Origin: DSOI01 sp041394885
GTDB lineage: Bacteria > Acidobacteriota > Terriglobia > Bryobacterales > Bryobacteraceae
Assembly: GCA_041394885.1 (NCBI GenBank)
Contig: JAWKHI010000022.1
Coordinates: 1-64,000 of the forward strand
DNA: 64,000 nucleotides
Direction: 5' to 3'
Made by a program: the position numbers and the translations under genes. Below, in pieces: positions 18,530 through 27,583 of the stretch. The stretch's first letter is position 1. Each line of letters opens with the position of its first letter. The notes under the pieces are model-generated. The model searched no databases. It was given only the letters and a program-made list of their open reading frames with translations, and was not told the DNA's origin.

Positions 18530-19303
18530 ATGCACAGACGCCATTTCCTGGGAGGGCTCTCCGGTTTGATCGGTTCTTCACTTTGGGCCGCGCCGAAAGG
18601 CTCCATCATCGAACTGCGCCACTATCATATGCGCAACAGCTCCGAACAACAGGTCCAGCGGACTTCGGAGTTCATCCAGAAGCACGCCATTCCGGCTGGA
18701 AAACGGGCCGGCGGCATCGTGGCCGGGGTTTTCTCCAACCTCGTCGCCCCGGGCGGCCCCTTCATCCTCATGGCGAACCAGTACCGGTCCTTGGCCGCCA
18801 TGGAAGAATCCCAGGAGAAGTTGGCCGCCGACGGCGGCTTCTCCCGCGCGCTCGACGCTTACTACTCCGGTCCGCTCGGCTACGAACGCGTGGATGTCAC
18901 GCTGCTCCGCGCCTTCGATTCGATTCCCGCCATTGAGACGCCGCCGGTGGAGGAAGGCAAAGCCCCCCGCGTGTTCGAGTTGAGGATCTATGAATCCAAC
19001 ACGCCCGCCACGCTCCGCCGCAAGATCGCGATGTTTGAAAGCGGTGGCGAGTTGGCTATTTTCCGCCGCTCCGGCATCCGGCCCGTGTTCTTCGGACACG
19101 CTCTGGCCGGCGCCAACATTCCCAACCTGACATACATGGTCTGTTACGACAGTCTTGCCGACCGCGACAAAGCTTGGAAGGCATTCCTCGCCGATCCGGA
19201 ATGGGTGAAGCTTCGCGCGACGCCGGGATTGGGTGACGCCGAAATCGTCTCCAATATCAGCAACTCATTCCTCCGCCCGCTTCCCTTCTCTCCCATCCGG
19301 TAA
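18530..19303 (+). CDS. NIPSNAP family protein, exported
   Basis: A 257-residue protein with a short twin-arginine-like leader (MHRRHFLGGLSGLIGSSLWA) followed by two ferredoxin-like NIPSNAP repeats. The repeat starts are IIELRHYHMRNS (about residue 25) and VFELRIYESNTP (about 148), and the end is WVKLRATPGLGDAEIVSNI. NIPSNAP domains are dimeric alpha/beta barrels without a well-defined enzyme activity. The stop is 8 bases before the serine hydrolase gene, so they are probably cotranscribed. Confidence 0.85.
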   Translation: MHRRHFLGGLSGLIGSSLWAAPKGSIIELRHYHMRNSSEQQVQRTSEFIQKHAIPAGKRAGGIVAGVFSNLVAPGGPFILMANQYRSLAAMEESQEKLAADGGFSRALDAYYSGPLGYERVDVTLLRAFDSIPAIETPPVEEGKAPRVFELRIYESNTPATLRRKIAMFESGGELAIFRRSGIRPVFFGHALAGANIPNLTYMVCYDSLADRDKAWKAFLADPEWVKLRATPGLGDAEIVSNISNSFLRPLPFSPIR

Positions 19304-19311
19304 GACAGGTC

Positions 19312-20415
19312 ATGCGGCTCGCCGGCTTCGCTCTCGTCTCCGCCGTGGCTGCAAGCGCCATTGCGCTCGGCGGCGTCGCGGCCGCTCAATCGCTCGCGCC
19401 GGCGAAGCAGGTGGAGATCGAGCGCCTAATCTCGGAAGAAATGTCACGCCAGGGTATTCCCGCCGTGTCGGTGGCAGTGGGTGTCGGTGGCGCATTGCAG
19501 TGGTCGGCCGGGTTCGGGTTGGCCGACGTTGAAAACTTCGTACCGGCGAAAGCCTCGACGGTATACCGGCTCGGATCGATCTCCAAGCCAATCACCGCCG
19601 TCGCCGTCATGCAGTTGGCCGAAACGGGAAAAATCGATCTCGATGCGCCGGTTCAGCGCTACGTTCCGTCCTTCCCCGCCAAGCCGTGGCCCATCACTGT
19701 CCGCCGGCTTCTGGGGCATTTGGGCGGCATCCGGCACTACAAGAACCCGGCGGAGATCAACAGCACGCGGCACTTTGAAGACATGCTCTCCCCCCTCCGC
19801 GCTTTTCGCGACGACGGGCTCGCCGCCGAACCGGGGACCAAGTATCTCTACAGCACCTTCGGCTATGTCCTGCTGGGCGCAGCCGTCGAAGCCGCTTCGG
19901 CCACCCGGTTCATGGACTACCTGCGGGATCGGATCTTTCGCCCCGCCGGCATGGATCATATCCGGGACGATCACGTTTTCGCCATCATTCCCAACCGCGC
20001 CCGCGGTTACGTTCGTGTGAAAGGCGAACTTCGCAATTGCGCCCTCGCCGACACCAGCAACAAAATCGCCGGAGGCGGCATGGCGTCCACCGCCGGAGAT
20101 CTGATCCAGTTCGCGCTCGCCCTCGAACGGGACCTGCTGCTGAAGCCCGCCACACGGGATCAGATGTTCCAAAGGCAGAAGCTCGACAACGGCAGGCCCA
20201 CTGCCTATGGACTCGGCTGGTCCATTTTGACCAGCCGGCGCGTGGTCTTCCATACCGGTGGTCAGCAAGGCGTCTCCACCATTTTGAAGATTGCGCTCGG
20301 GGAGCGCGTCTCGGTGGCCCTGATGTGCAACCTCGAAAAGGCGGACCTGCGTCCCTTGTCCGACCGCGTGCTTCGGGTTTTGACGGGCGATCCGGACGGC
20401 GCGATCCGTCCATAG
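19312..20415 (+). CDS. Class C beta-lactamase-like serine hydrolase
   Basis: A 367-residue periplasmic protein with signal peptide MRLAGFALVSAVAASAIALG. The penicillin-binding fold motifs are SISK with the nucleophile serine at about residue 89, YSTFGY in the YxN position (the Asn is not conserved), and FHTGGQQG in the KTG position with His replacing Lys. Such deviations are usual in the large EstB/LACTB-like esterase and peptidase branch, so a role in resistance is unlikely. It follows the NIPSNAP gene by 8 bases. Confidence 0.85.
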   Translation: MRLAGFALVSAVAASAIALGGVAAAQSLAPAKQVEIERLISEEMSRQGIPAVSVAVGVGGALQWSAGFGLADVENFVPAKASTVYRLGSISKPITAVAVMQLAETGKIDLDAPVQRYVPSFPAKPWPITVRRLLGHLGGIRHYKNPAEINSTRHFEDMLSPLRAFRDDGLAAEPGTKYLYSTFGYVLLGAAVEAASATRFMDYLRDRIFRPAGMDHIRDDHVFAIIPNRARGYVRVKGELRNCALADTSNKIAGGGMASTAGDLIQFALALERDLLLKPATRDQMFQRQKLDNGRPTAYGLGWSILTSRRVVFHTGGQQGVSTILKIALGERVSVALMCNLEKADLRPLSDRVLRVLTGDPDGAIRP

Positions 20416-20595
20416 AGGGGCCTGGCATCCAGATGCGAATTTTTCTGCGATCGAAGGAAAAGTTTTGTGTTCAATCATCGGATTCTTTGTGATACGATGG
20501 AGGGGCTCCCGATGGATCGCCTCTTGCGCGCCCCCCAAATTCAGTTCCCGTCTAAGGCGTGCCCGGTTGCATCCTCCATCGGAGCTTCATAAGGA

Positions 20596-21039
20596 ATGAG
20601 TTTCACCGTATTTCTTGGCAACCTGCCGGCTTGGGTAACCGCCGACGATATCATGTCCTGGCTCACCGCGGACAATCTGGTCGCCGACCACATCAAGGTG
20701 ATCAGGAATCCTGAAACCCAGGAGTCCAAGGGCTTCGCTTTCATTGAAGCGCCCAACCAGGAAGAGATGCAGTCCATCATCCGCCGGTTCGATCGCGCCC
20801 CTCTCGAAGATCGCCTCCTGCGCGCCAACCCTGCGCAACCGCCCCGCTCGAAACGCACCGGCGGGCCCGCCGTTGCCGGCGCGGGAGCCCCGGCCCATGC
20901 GCCTTCCGGCCCTCCCGGATCCCATGCCGACCGGCGTCCCCCGCGTGACCGCAGGCCACCTCGTGACGGTGATCCCAAGCGTCGCGGCCGTGGCGGCCCC
21001 CCGAGCGCTTTCGCTGAGGAACTCGCGAAAGCTTTGTAG
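20596..21039 (+). CDS. RRM-type RNA-binding protein
   Basis: A 147-residue protein with one RNA recognition motif at residues about 1-80: RNP2-like VFLGNLP and RNP1-like SKGFAFIE, each with the expected aromatic positions. The rest is a disordered Gly/Pro/Arg tail (RRPPRDGDPKRRGRGG), as in the small cyanobacterial Rbp-like proteins that bind RNA. The ATG directly follows AAGGA; GGAG also lies 11 bases upstream. The gene is monocistronic and ends at a good hairpin terminator. Confidence 0.9.
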   Translation: MSFTVFLGNLPAWVTADDIMSWLTADNLVADHIKVIRNPETQESKGFAFIEAPNQEEMQSIIRRFDRAPLEDRLLRANPAQPPRSKRTGGPAVAGAGAPAHAPSGPPGSHADRRPPRDRRPPRDGDPKRRGRGGPPSAFAEELAKAL

Positions 21040-21065
21040 TCCCTCTCTGTCCTTCCATTTTCCCT

Positions 21066-21100
21066 TGAGCCCTGCTTCGCCTCTGGGCTCATTCTCTTTT
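21066..21100 (+). terminator. Rho-independent terminator after the RRM gene
   Basis: TGAGCCC (21066-21072) pairs with GGGCTCA (21085-21091) around a 12-base loop, followed by TTCTCTTTT. It lies 27 bases after the RRM stop. Confidence 0.6.
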
Positions 21101-21181
21101 CCCGGTCACACTTTCGGTCAAATTCCAGGCCCGGAATGATATACTCATTGCGGAGCTTAGCCGTATGATCGGACTGCCGTT

Positions 21182-22300
21182 ATGCGGGACTGGTGCTCTA
21201 TGAGCGACCTTCTCTTCATCCGGGCTTTCTTCGCCCTCGTCATCGCCTCGGCCGCCTACGCGCTCCGGCCGTTTCAGCTCGACGCGCGCCTCGCCGCCGC
21301 GGTCGGCCTGCTGATCGGCATCGCGATCGTCCTGTTCGAAGTCCGGCTCAAGCAGGTGAGCCTGAAGCGCCTCATCGGTGCGGCCGCAGGTTCGGTCATG
21401 GGGATCTTCGGCGCCTATCTCATGTCGCTGGTCATCGGACGCGCCATGCCGGGAAACACCACCACCGTGCCGTTTCTCCAAATACTCATCCTGCTTCTGA
21501 TGACCTACGTCGGCCTCATCGTTGGGGCCAACAAGGGCGACATGCTGAACCTCGCGGCGCTCGGTGGGCTTTTCGGATCTGAAAAAACGGCGGCACAGGC
21601 ATTCAAGATCCTCGACACCAGCGTCATCATCGACGGCCGCATCGCCGACATCGCCGAGACCGGCTTCCTCGATGGCATTCTGGTGATTCCTCAGTTCGTT
21701 CTCCGTGAACTCCAATTGGTGGCCGACTCAGCCGATTCCTCCAAGCGCAATCGCGGCCGCCGGGGTCTCGATGTCTTGCAGCGCATCCAGAAGATGCCCA
21801 CCCTCCACATCCAGATTCTCGAGGACGACTTCCCCAACGTGCGCGAAGTCGATATGAAGCTGATCGAACTCGCCAAGGTCTACACCTGCAAGATCGTCAC
21901 CAACGACTTCAATCTCAATAAGGTGGCCCAGCTTCACGGCGTGGAGGTGCTGAACATCAACGAGCTCGCCAACGCGCTCAAACCCGTGGTACTGCCGGGT
22001 GAGACCATGCGCGTTTTCATTCTCAAGGAAGGAAAAGAATACAATCAGGGCGTCGCCTATCTCGACGACGGCACCATGGTCGTGGTCGACAACGCCAGAC
22101 GCATGATCTCGCGGACCATCGACATTGGCGTCACCAGCGTCCTCCAAACCACCGCCGGAAAAATGATTTTCGGCCGTTTCGACGAAAAGATCCATGGCGT
22201 GTTTGACCGGCATGATCGCGCCGCGGCGGCCCCACACGCCCCCGCCCCGGCCGGTAAGGAAGCACACGCCGCCGCCGGTGGTTCATCCTCGGGCGGCTAG
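21182..22300 (+). CDS. YacL-like PIN/TRAM domain membrane protein
   Basis: A 372-residue protein with about four N-terminal membrane segments (residues 8-120), then a PIN nuclease-like domain (ILDTSVIIDGRIADIAETGF at about 141, and TNDFNLNKVA near 240) and a C-terminal TRAM domain (GKEYNQGVAYLDDGTMVVVDNAR). This is the PilT/YacL arrangement, and the order YacL-ispD-ispF is the same as in Bacillus. An ATG at 21200 is an equally plausible start. The Ala/Pro/His-rich C-terminal tail is variable. It is probably a membrane-anchored ribonuclease, but its substrate is unknown. Confidence 0.88.
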   Translation: MRDWCSMSDLLFIRAFFALVIASAAYALRPFQLDARLAAAVGLLIGIAIVLFEVRLKQVSLKRLIGAAAGSVMGIFGAYLMSLVIGRAMPGNTTTVPFLQILILLLMTYVGLIVGANKGDMLNLAALGGLFGSEKTAAQAFKILDTSVIIDGRIADIAETGFLDGILVIPQFVLRELQLVADSADSSKRNRGRRGLDVLQRIQKMPTLHIQILEDDFPNVREVDMKLIELAKVYTCKIVTNDFNLNKVAQLHGVEVLNINELANALKPVVLPGETMRVFILKEGKEYNQGVAYLDDGTMVVVDNARRMISRTIDIGVTSVLQTTAGKMIFGRFDEKIHGVFDRHDRAAAAPHAPAPAGKEAHAAAGGSSSGG

Positions 22301-22346
22301 ACTCCGCCTCCGCGCCAATCGCACCCTGGAACCCGACTAACTATCT

Positions 22347-23090
22347 ATGAGAGTCTCCGTCATCATCCCCGCCGCCGGACTCGGTACCCGCATGGGCCGC
22401 TCGGACCCGGCCAGACCGGGTGAGAAATCCGGCCCCTCACGCAAACAGTTTCTCCTCCTCAACGACGAACCCATCCTCGTTCACACTATCCGCAAGTTCG
22501 CCCGCGTTCCGGCCGTATCCGAAATCGTCGTCGCCCTTCGTCCCGAGGACGGAGACTGGGCGGGTGAACTGATCGCCGCCGGCGCCCCCGCCAAGCCCGT
22601 GCGCATCGTCGAAGGCGGTGACTCGCGCCAGCAATCGGTGGAGAACGCCCTGGCCTCCATCGACCCAGGCACGGACCTGGTTGCCGTCCACGACGCCGTA
22701 CGCCCCTTCATCAGTGTCGAGACCATCGAGACCGTATTCCGCGAAGCCGCCGAAGCCGGCGCGGCCATCGTCGGCATCGTGCCCGTCGACACCGTCAAGC
22801 AGGTCCACCGCAACAAGATCCGCCTCACCATTCCCCGCGAACGGCTCGTGCTGGCGCAGACGCCGCAGGTATTTCGCCATGGCCTGCTCATGGAAGCCTT
22901 CGAACGCGCGCGCGCGGACAACTTCACAGGCACCGACGAAGCGAGCCTCGTGGAGCGCCTGGAACAGGTCGAGGTCAGCGTCGTCCCGGGCAGTGACCGC
23001 AACATCAAAATTACACGCCCAGGCGACATGGAGCTCGCGCGGCTCTTCCTCGAGGAGGAGGAAGCCGCTTCTCAGGAGAAAGCGCAATGA
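22347..23090 (+). CDS. ispD: 2-C-methyl-D-erythritol 4-phosphate cytidylyltransferase
   Basis: The third MEP-pathway isoprenoid enzyme, 247 residues, transferring CMP to methylerythritol phosphate in the cytoplasm. It has the nucleotidyltransferase glycine loop PAAGLGTRMG, a lysine in the position of GEKSGPSRKQFL, the central VAVHDAVRPF, and QTPQVFRH. A longer than usual insertion follows the glycine loop. Its stop overlaps the ispF start by 4 bases (ATGA), indicating translational coupling. Confidence 0.95.
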   Translation: MRVSVIIPAAGLGTRMGRSDPARPGEKSGPSRKQFLLLNDEPILVHTIRKFARVPAVSEIVVALRPEDGDWAGELIAAGAPAKPVRIVEGGDSRQQSVENALASIDPGTDLVAVHDAVRPFISVETIETVFREAAEAGAAIVGIVPVDTVKQVHRNKIRLTIPRERLVLAQTPQVFRHGLLMEAFERARADNFTGTDEASLVERLEQVEVSVVPGSDRNIKITRPGDMELARLFLEEEEAASQEKAQ

Positions 23091-23572
23091 CAGAATTTCG
23101 CACAGGCACCGGTTGGGACAGCCACCGGATCGACCAGAGCCGACCGCTGATCCTCGGCGGCGTCCGCATCGAGTCCAGTTTCGGCTTGGCTGGACACTCC
23201 GACGCCGACGTGCTCTCCCACGCCATCACCGACGCCATTCTGGGCGCCTCCGCTCAGGGCGACATCGGCATGCATTTCTCCGATAAGGATCCTCAGTGGA
23301 AAGACGCGGAGAGTTCCCACTTTCTCCACCACGCTCTGCAGATCGTCCGCCTGTCCGGGTTCGAAGTGGTCAACATCGACGCGACGGTCATCCTCGAGAA
23401 TCTGAAGCTGGCCCCGCACCGCACCGCCATCCGCGAGAAATTGGCAGCCGTTCTGGGCTTGGCGGTGGATCGCATCTCGGTGAAGTTCAAGACCGCCGAG
23501 GGAGTGGGCCCGGTGGGCGAAGGCCTTTCGGCCGAAGCACAGGCCATCGCCACCATCGTCCGCCGGTCCTGA
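23087..23572 (+). CDS. ispF: 2-C-methyl-D-erythritol 2,4-cyclodiphosphate synthase
   Basis: A zinc enzyme of 161 residues and normal family length that closes the MEP cyclodiphosphate. The zinc motif is TGWDSHRI near residue 7, followed by LAGHSDADVLSHAITDAILGA and DIGMHFSDKDPQWKDA. The C-terminal FKTAEGVGPVGEGLSAEAQA is typical. It starts inside the end of ispD (4-base overlap) and converges on pckA, with a 14-bp palindrome (23581-23594) covering the pckA stop between them. Confidence 0.96.
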   Translation: MTEFRTGTGWDSHRIDQSRPLILGGVRIESSFGLAGHSDADVLSHAITDAILGASAQGDIGMHFSDKDPQWKDAESSHFLHHALQIVRLSGFEVVNIDATVILENLKLAPHRTAIREKLAAVLGLAVDRISVKFKTAEGVGPVGEGLSAEAQAIATIVRRS

Positions 23573-23585
23573 CCTGACGGCCGCG

Positions 23586-25178
23586 CTAGCGCGGAGCCGC
23601 CGCGGCGATCTCCGGCGCGACGTTGCCGAACTTTTCGAAATTCTTCCGGAAGCGCCCCGCCAAGTCGGCGGCCGCACGCTCGTACGCGCTGCGGTCCGCC
23701 CACTGCCCGCCCGCGTCCAGCACCTCGTCCGGCACACCGGGACACGACACCGGAACCAGCACCCGGAAGACCGGGTGCGGGTTCATCGGAACGTCGTTCA
23801 GCTTCCCATCGAGCGCCGCGTTCACCATCGCACGCGTGTAGGGCAACGATATCCGGCGGCCCGTGCCGAAAGCACCGCCCACCCATCCCGTGTTCACCAG
23901 CCAGCACCGGACCTCATGACGGCGCATCCGTTCACCCAGCATCCTCGCATAAACCTCCGGATGCCGCGGTAGAAACGGCTCTCCGAAGCAGGCGCTGAAG
24001 GTGGCCCCGGGTTCCTTCCCCAGTCCGCGTTCGGTGCCCGCCAGCTTGGCCGTATAGCCGCTCAGGAAGTGATACATCGCTTCCTCCGGTGTGAGCCGGG
24101 AAATCGGGGGCAGCACGCCGAAGGCGTCCGCGGTGAGAAACATGACGTTCGCGGGATGACCGCCATGGCTCGGAATCCGCGCGTTGTCGATATAGTCGAT
24201 CGCGTACGCCGCGCGCGTGTTCTCCGTATGTTTGTCGGAATCGTAGTCGAGCGCGCGTGTATCGGTGTCGATGGCTACGTTTTCCAGTACGGACCCGAAG
24301 CGGATCGCGTTCCAGATTTGCGGCTCGTTCTCGCGGCTGAGCCGGATGCACTTGGCGTAACAGCCACCCTCGAAATTGAAGACGCCCGCATCGCTCCAGC
24401 CATGCTCGTCGTCGCCGATCAATCGCCGTTCCGGATCCGCCGACAGCGTCGTCTTCCCCGTGCCCGAAAGCCCGAAAAACAGCGCCGTCGATCCGTCCCT
24501 GCCCTCGTTCGCCGAACAATGCATGGGGAAAACCCCGCGATCCGGCAAAAGGTAATTCAGAATCGTGAAGACGGACTTCTTCAGTTCGCCCGCATACGAA
24601 GTCCCCATGATGAGCACCAACCGGCGCGTGAAGTCGATCGCGATCGCCGTGGAGGAATTCGTGCCGTCCACGGCCGGGTCAGCCTGAAAGTCCGGGACGA
24701 AAAAGAGAGTGAACTCCGGCTCGTGATTTTCCAGTTGCCCCGCATCGGGCCGGATCAGCAGTTGACGGCCAAACAGGGCGTGCCAGGCTCGGCGCGTGAT
24801 CACTCGCACCGGCATCGTGTAGGCGGGGTCAGCCCCGGCCGACAGGTCCTGCACGAACAGTTCCCGATCCTGCAGATGCGCCAGCACTTTCGTATAAAGC
24901 TGGCCGAACGTCTCCGGCTGCATCGGCTGATTGACCGCGCCCCATTGGACCGTTTCCTCCGTCCGGGCATCGCGCACTACATACTTGTCCTTCGGAGAAC
25001 GGCCGGTAAACTGGCCCGTGCGGACCGATAGCGCGCCATTTTCCGCCAGCATCCCCTCTCCGCGCTGGAGCGATGCCTCCACCAGACTCGCCGCTCCCTG
25101 ATTCCAATGCGCGACACTCCAATTTCGAAGTCCATGCCGGTCAAGGCCGAAACGGCTCGCGATTCCCGTTGTGCTCAT
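23586..25178 (-). CDS. pckA: Phosphoenolpyruvate carboxykinase (ATP)
   Basis: A 530-residue cytoplasmic enzyme of gluconeogenesis converting oxaloacetate and ATP to PEP. It has RSPKDKYVVRD, the kinase-1a loop FFGLSGTGKTTLSADP (Walker A at about residues 236-245), the metal site GDDEHGWSDAGVFNFEGGCYAK, and YTAKLAGTERG. This is the ATP-dependent, not GTP-dependent, form. The start codon forms an ATGA overlap with the end of a short upstream frame (25175-25369). With pyruvate carboxylase at 7-10 kb the window encodes both directions of the C3/C4 node. Confidence 0.96.
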   Translation of the reverse strand: MSTTGIASRFGLDRHGLRNWSVAHWNQGAASLVEASLQRGEGMLAENGALSVRTGQFTGRSPKDKYVVRDARTEETVQWGAVNQPMQPETFGQLYTKVLAHLQDRELFVQDLSAGADPAYTMPVRVITRRAWHALFGRQLLIRPDAGQLENHEPEFTLFFVPDFQADPAVDGTNSSTAIAIDFTRRLVLIMGTSYAGELKKSVFTILNYLLPDRGVFPMHCSANEGRDGSTALFFGLSGTGKTTLSADPERRLIGDDEHGWSDAGVFNFEGGCYAKCIRLSRENEPQIWNAIRFGSVLENVAIDTDTRALDYDSDKHTENTRAAYAIDYIDNARIPSHGGHPANVMFLTADAFGVLPPISRLTPEEAMYHFLSGYTAKLAGTERGLGKEPGATFSACFGEPFLPRHPEVYARMLGERMRRHEVRCWLVNTGWVGGAFGTGRRISLPYTRAMVNAALDGKLNDVPMNPHPVFRVLVPVSCPGVPDEVLDAGGQWADRSAYERAAADLAGRFRKNFEKFGNVAPEIAAAAPR

Positions 25179-25369
25179 AATAACCGTCCAATCTCCTCCA
25201 TTGCGTTCTGTGCTCCCAGTATAGCCGCTTCGCTTACCCTCGACGGAGTCGCGCGCGCTCCTTCAACAGGCAGCGTGAGCAGCCCCAAATGCCGGTAGCT
25301 GCCGGTGGCCAATAGACTATCGGCGGAAACGCTTCCGGAATCCGCCACGCCGTCCCAAAATATGTCCAC
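25175..25369 (-). CDS. Possible small ORF (64 residues) coupled to pckA
   Basis: A GTG-started frame (25367-25369) ending in TGA that overlaps the pckA ATG as ATGA. Product: MDIFWDGVADSGS at the start and QNAMEEIGRLL at the end, with no recognised domain. No Shine-Dalgarno precedes the GTG, and third-position GC is lower than in its neighbours, so it may be only the pckA leader. Listed because the overlap is of the coupling type. Confidence 0.2.
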   Translation of the reverse strand: MDIFWDGVADSGSVSADSLLATGSYRHLGLLTLPVEGARATPSRVSEAAILGAQNAMEEIGRLL

Positions 25370-25401
25370 CGCTGGCGGATGCGAGATATGATGAAGTTGG
25401 C

Positions 25402-26016
25402 ATGACTTCGCGGCGGCTGTGGCTGAAAGCGTTGGCCGCTGCGCCGGCGGCCTTGGGCCGGGCGGTGGCTCAGGTGATCGAGTTCGAAAGCGGTGGGCTG
25501 CGATATCTCACCCAGACCCGCAACGGCGTCACCGTCATGTTCGCCATCCTGCCCACTCTCATCCGTGAATACGCGGTCATTCAAGTAGCCATCTCCAACG
25601 GATCCTCCCGGACTTGGAATTTCAAGCCCGAGGACTTCCGGTTCGCCCGCGCCGAAGGAGGGGTTCTGGTAGCGATGAACGCTGGCGACGTCGTGCGGGG
25701 CTTCATGCGTTACGGCGGAAGGGACGACGTGGTGAAGCTCGTCACGGCCTACGAAAATGGACTATACGGAATGTCCAGGCCCAATGCCGCCAACGGATAC
25801 GAAGACAGGCGGCAGTCGGCGATGGCCGCGGTTCAGTCCACGAAGTTGAAGGCCGCCGCGGCGGCATCGGCCATCGTGCTGGCTGCCGTGAAATTGAAGC
25901 CCGGAGAATCCACGGACGGAGCTGTCTTTTTCGTCACCGGCGGCAAGAATCTCGGAGCCGGTAAACTGATCGCCGAAGTGGCCGCCAGCCGTTTCGAATT
26001 CGATTCGGGGACTTGA
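25402..26016 (+). CDS. Exported protein of unknown function
   Basis: A 204-residue product with a twin-arginine-like leader (MTSRRLWLKALAAAPAALG). The mature part is predicted beta-rich by eye: VAISNGSSRTWNFKPEDFRF near residue 65 and a C-terminal LKPGESTDGAVFFV resemble the Ig-like fold of secreted DUF4352/TIG-like proteins, where ligand or peptide binding is usual. I do not recognise the family. It is divergent from pckA and convergent with the adaptor gene at 26028. Confidence 0.65.
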   Translation: MTSRRLWLKALAAAPAALGRAVAQVIEFESGGLRYLTQTRNGVTVMFAILPTLIREYAVIQVAISNGSSRTWNFKPEDFRFARAEGGVLVAMNAGDVVRGFMRYGGRDDVVKLVTAYENGLYGMSRPNAANGYEDRRQSAMAAVQSTKLKAAAAASAIVLAAVKLKPGESTDGAVFFVTGGKNLGAGKLIAEVAASRFEFDSGT

Positions 26017-26027
26017 CGGGCAGACGT

Positions 26028-27377
26028 TCAGGAGATCGAAGCCGCCAGCGGAGGATCGAGCGCTACCTCTTCCTCGGCCTTCAACCCCGATAGCACGATC
26101 GCCTGCGTGTTGTTCCGGAGCCCAAGCTCCACCTCGCGGCGCTCGAACTTCTGGCCCTTCCGTACCCACACCGCGGTCTTCCCGTTGGTCGCGACAAGGG
26201 CGCCGAGGGGAACCGTCAGCTTGCCCTCTTCCCGATGCAGCTTTACGTCGGCGGCGGCGGAAAGATCGGGAATCACCTTCTCGTGCGCCTGATCGATCGC
26301 GATCATGACAGGAACCTGGCGGATGTAGAAGTTCTGGCGCATCCCGCCGGTGGCCAATGCGCCGATGCTGTACACATGGCCCGGCAGTGTCAACCCCGGG
26401 AATGCGTCGAAGGTCACGCTGGCCTTCTGGCCGATGCGAACGTCTCCGCTCTCGGACTGGTTCACCGTTCCCTCCACCTGCATCTTGTTCGGATTCACTA
26501 CTTTAAGGAATAGCGTACCCGGCCGGAGCTGATCGCCCTGCTGGATCATGGTGAACTCGCGGCCTCGCCACTGCATCTGCACCACCGCCAGCCCGTCCAT
26601 CGGGGCGAACATCTTGAAGCGCTTCACGTCGCTCTGGTGGCGGCCGCGATGGCTGGCATGCCGCAGTTTCGTGATTTCGAGGATCCGCAATTCAGCTTTG
26701 TGAACGATTTCTTTCTGCGCCACATCCGCCTGCGCCCGCTTGTAGTTGGCTTCGGCCTCTTCCACCGCCAACCGCAGCAGTTCCTGGTCAATCGCCGTCC
26801 GAACCTCGGACGCCTGCGCGTTCAGCGTCGCCTTGTCGAACTCCGCTTTGGCCAACGCGATCTGCTGGCGGATGCTTTCGAGGTCGATCAGTTGCTCGGC
26901 TTGCCGCTTGCGGATGTCGGCATCGGCTTGCTCGATCGTATCGCCGATATCGTCGATGTGGTCCTGGAGATTCCGCGAATCGATCTCGGCCATCAATTGG
27001 CCCTTCTTCACCATCGTACCCGTGGGTACCAGATACTGAAGCACCATCTCTCCCACGTCGGGACCTCGCACCGCCGGCGCCGTCATATTAACGGATTCCT
27101 GAGACGAAGTGGAACCCGCCACTCGCAGCGTCTGCTCGAAAGCGATCGGAGCGACCCGGGCCACCCGCACCGCCGACACCGTCAACGCCTGCTGGCGTTG
27201 CGCGTCCTGGCGCGGCTTCAACCCGAATTGCCAACCCACCAGCCCTAGTACGGCCACCCCCAGCAGGATCAGCCATTTGCTGGGGCCTTTGCCCTCTGGC
27301 TCTTGGACGACGGGGGGTTGCGCCGGTACCGGCGGAGTCTGTACGGGTTGCGGTCTTGGGGAACCTAGTGCCGACAT
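26028..27377 (-). CDS. Orphan HlyD/RND-type membrane fusion protein
   Basis: A 449-residue periplasmic adaptor with a proline-rich cytoplasmic N-tail, one membrane anchor (WLILLGVAVLGLVGWQFGL, residues about 34-52), a lipoyl-like half-motif (VPTGTMVKKGQLMAEIDSR), a coiled-coil hairpin (residues about 150-240) rich in Ala/Glu/Gln, the second lipoyl half (MFAPMDGLAVVQMQWRG) and a beta-barrel. No transporter or TolC is adjacent, so its partners must be encoded elsewhere. Confidence 0.85.
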   Translation of the reverse strand: MSALGSPRPQPVQTPPVPAQPPVVQEPEGKGPSKWLILLGVAVLGLVGWQFGLKPRQDAQRQQALTVSAVRVARVAPIAFEQTLRVAGSTSSQESVNMTAPAVRGPDVGEMVLQYLVPTGTMVKKGQLMAEIDSRNLQDHIDDIGDTIEQADADIRKRQAEQLIDLESIRQQIALAKAEFDKATLNAQASEVRTAIDQELLRLAVEEAEANYKRAQADVAQKEIVHKAELRILEITKLRHASHRGRHQSDVKRFKMFAPMDGLAVVQMQWRGREFTMIQQGDQLRPGTLFLKVVNPNKMQVEGTVNQSESGDVRIGQKASVTFDAFPGLTLPGHVYSIGALATGGMRQNFYIRQVPVMIAIDQAHEKVIPDLSAAADVKLHREEGKLTVPLGALVATNGKTAVWVRKGQKFERREVELGLRNNTQAIVLSGLKAEEEVALDPPLAASIS

Positions 27378-27583
27378 TTTCCTTCCCTCAGCTTTCTCAA
27401 ACGATTCGTCTCTTGCAATCCAGTGTCTACGGCTGCACCCTCTACCGTCCAGGATACACCCATCGTTATAGACGCCGGGCCAGCCGTCGACTGGACAACG
27501 CCCTAAACGAGGAGGCGGAAGCCAACCTCCTCAGGTTACAGAATAATCGACGCCGTGCCCCCGGCGCGTTACGATTTGTAAAA

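Noticed and set aside
20495..20581. Long-range 9-bp pairing (20495-20503 with 20573-20581) before the RRM gene, as a thermosensor
   Set aside because: The left arm probably overlaps or precedes the promoter (TACGAT at 20493-20498), so it may not be in the RNA, and the 69-base loop makes it weak evidence.
23581..23594. Palindrome CCGCGCTAGCGCGG as a terminator
   Set aside because: It has no loop and no T-tract and overlaps the pckA stop codon; too weak to call.
24069..25031. 320-codon plus frame inside pckA
   Set aside because: Antisense to a well-conserved PEP carboxykinase.
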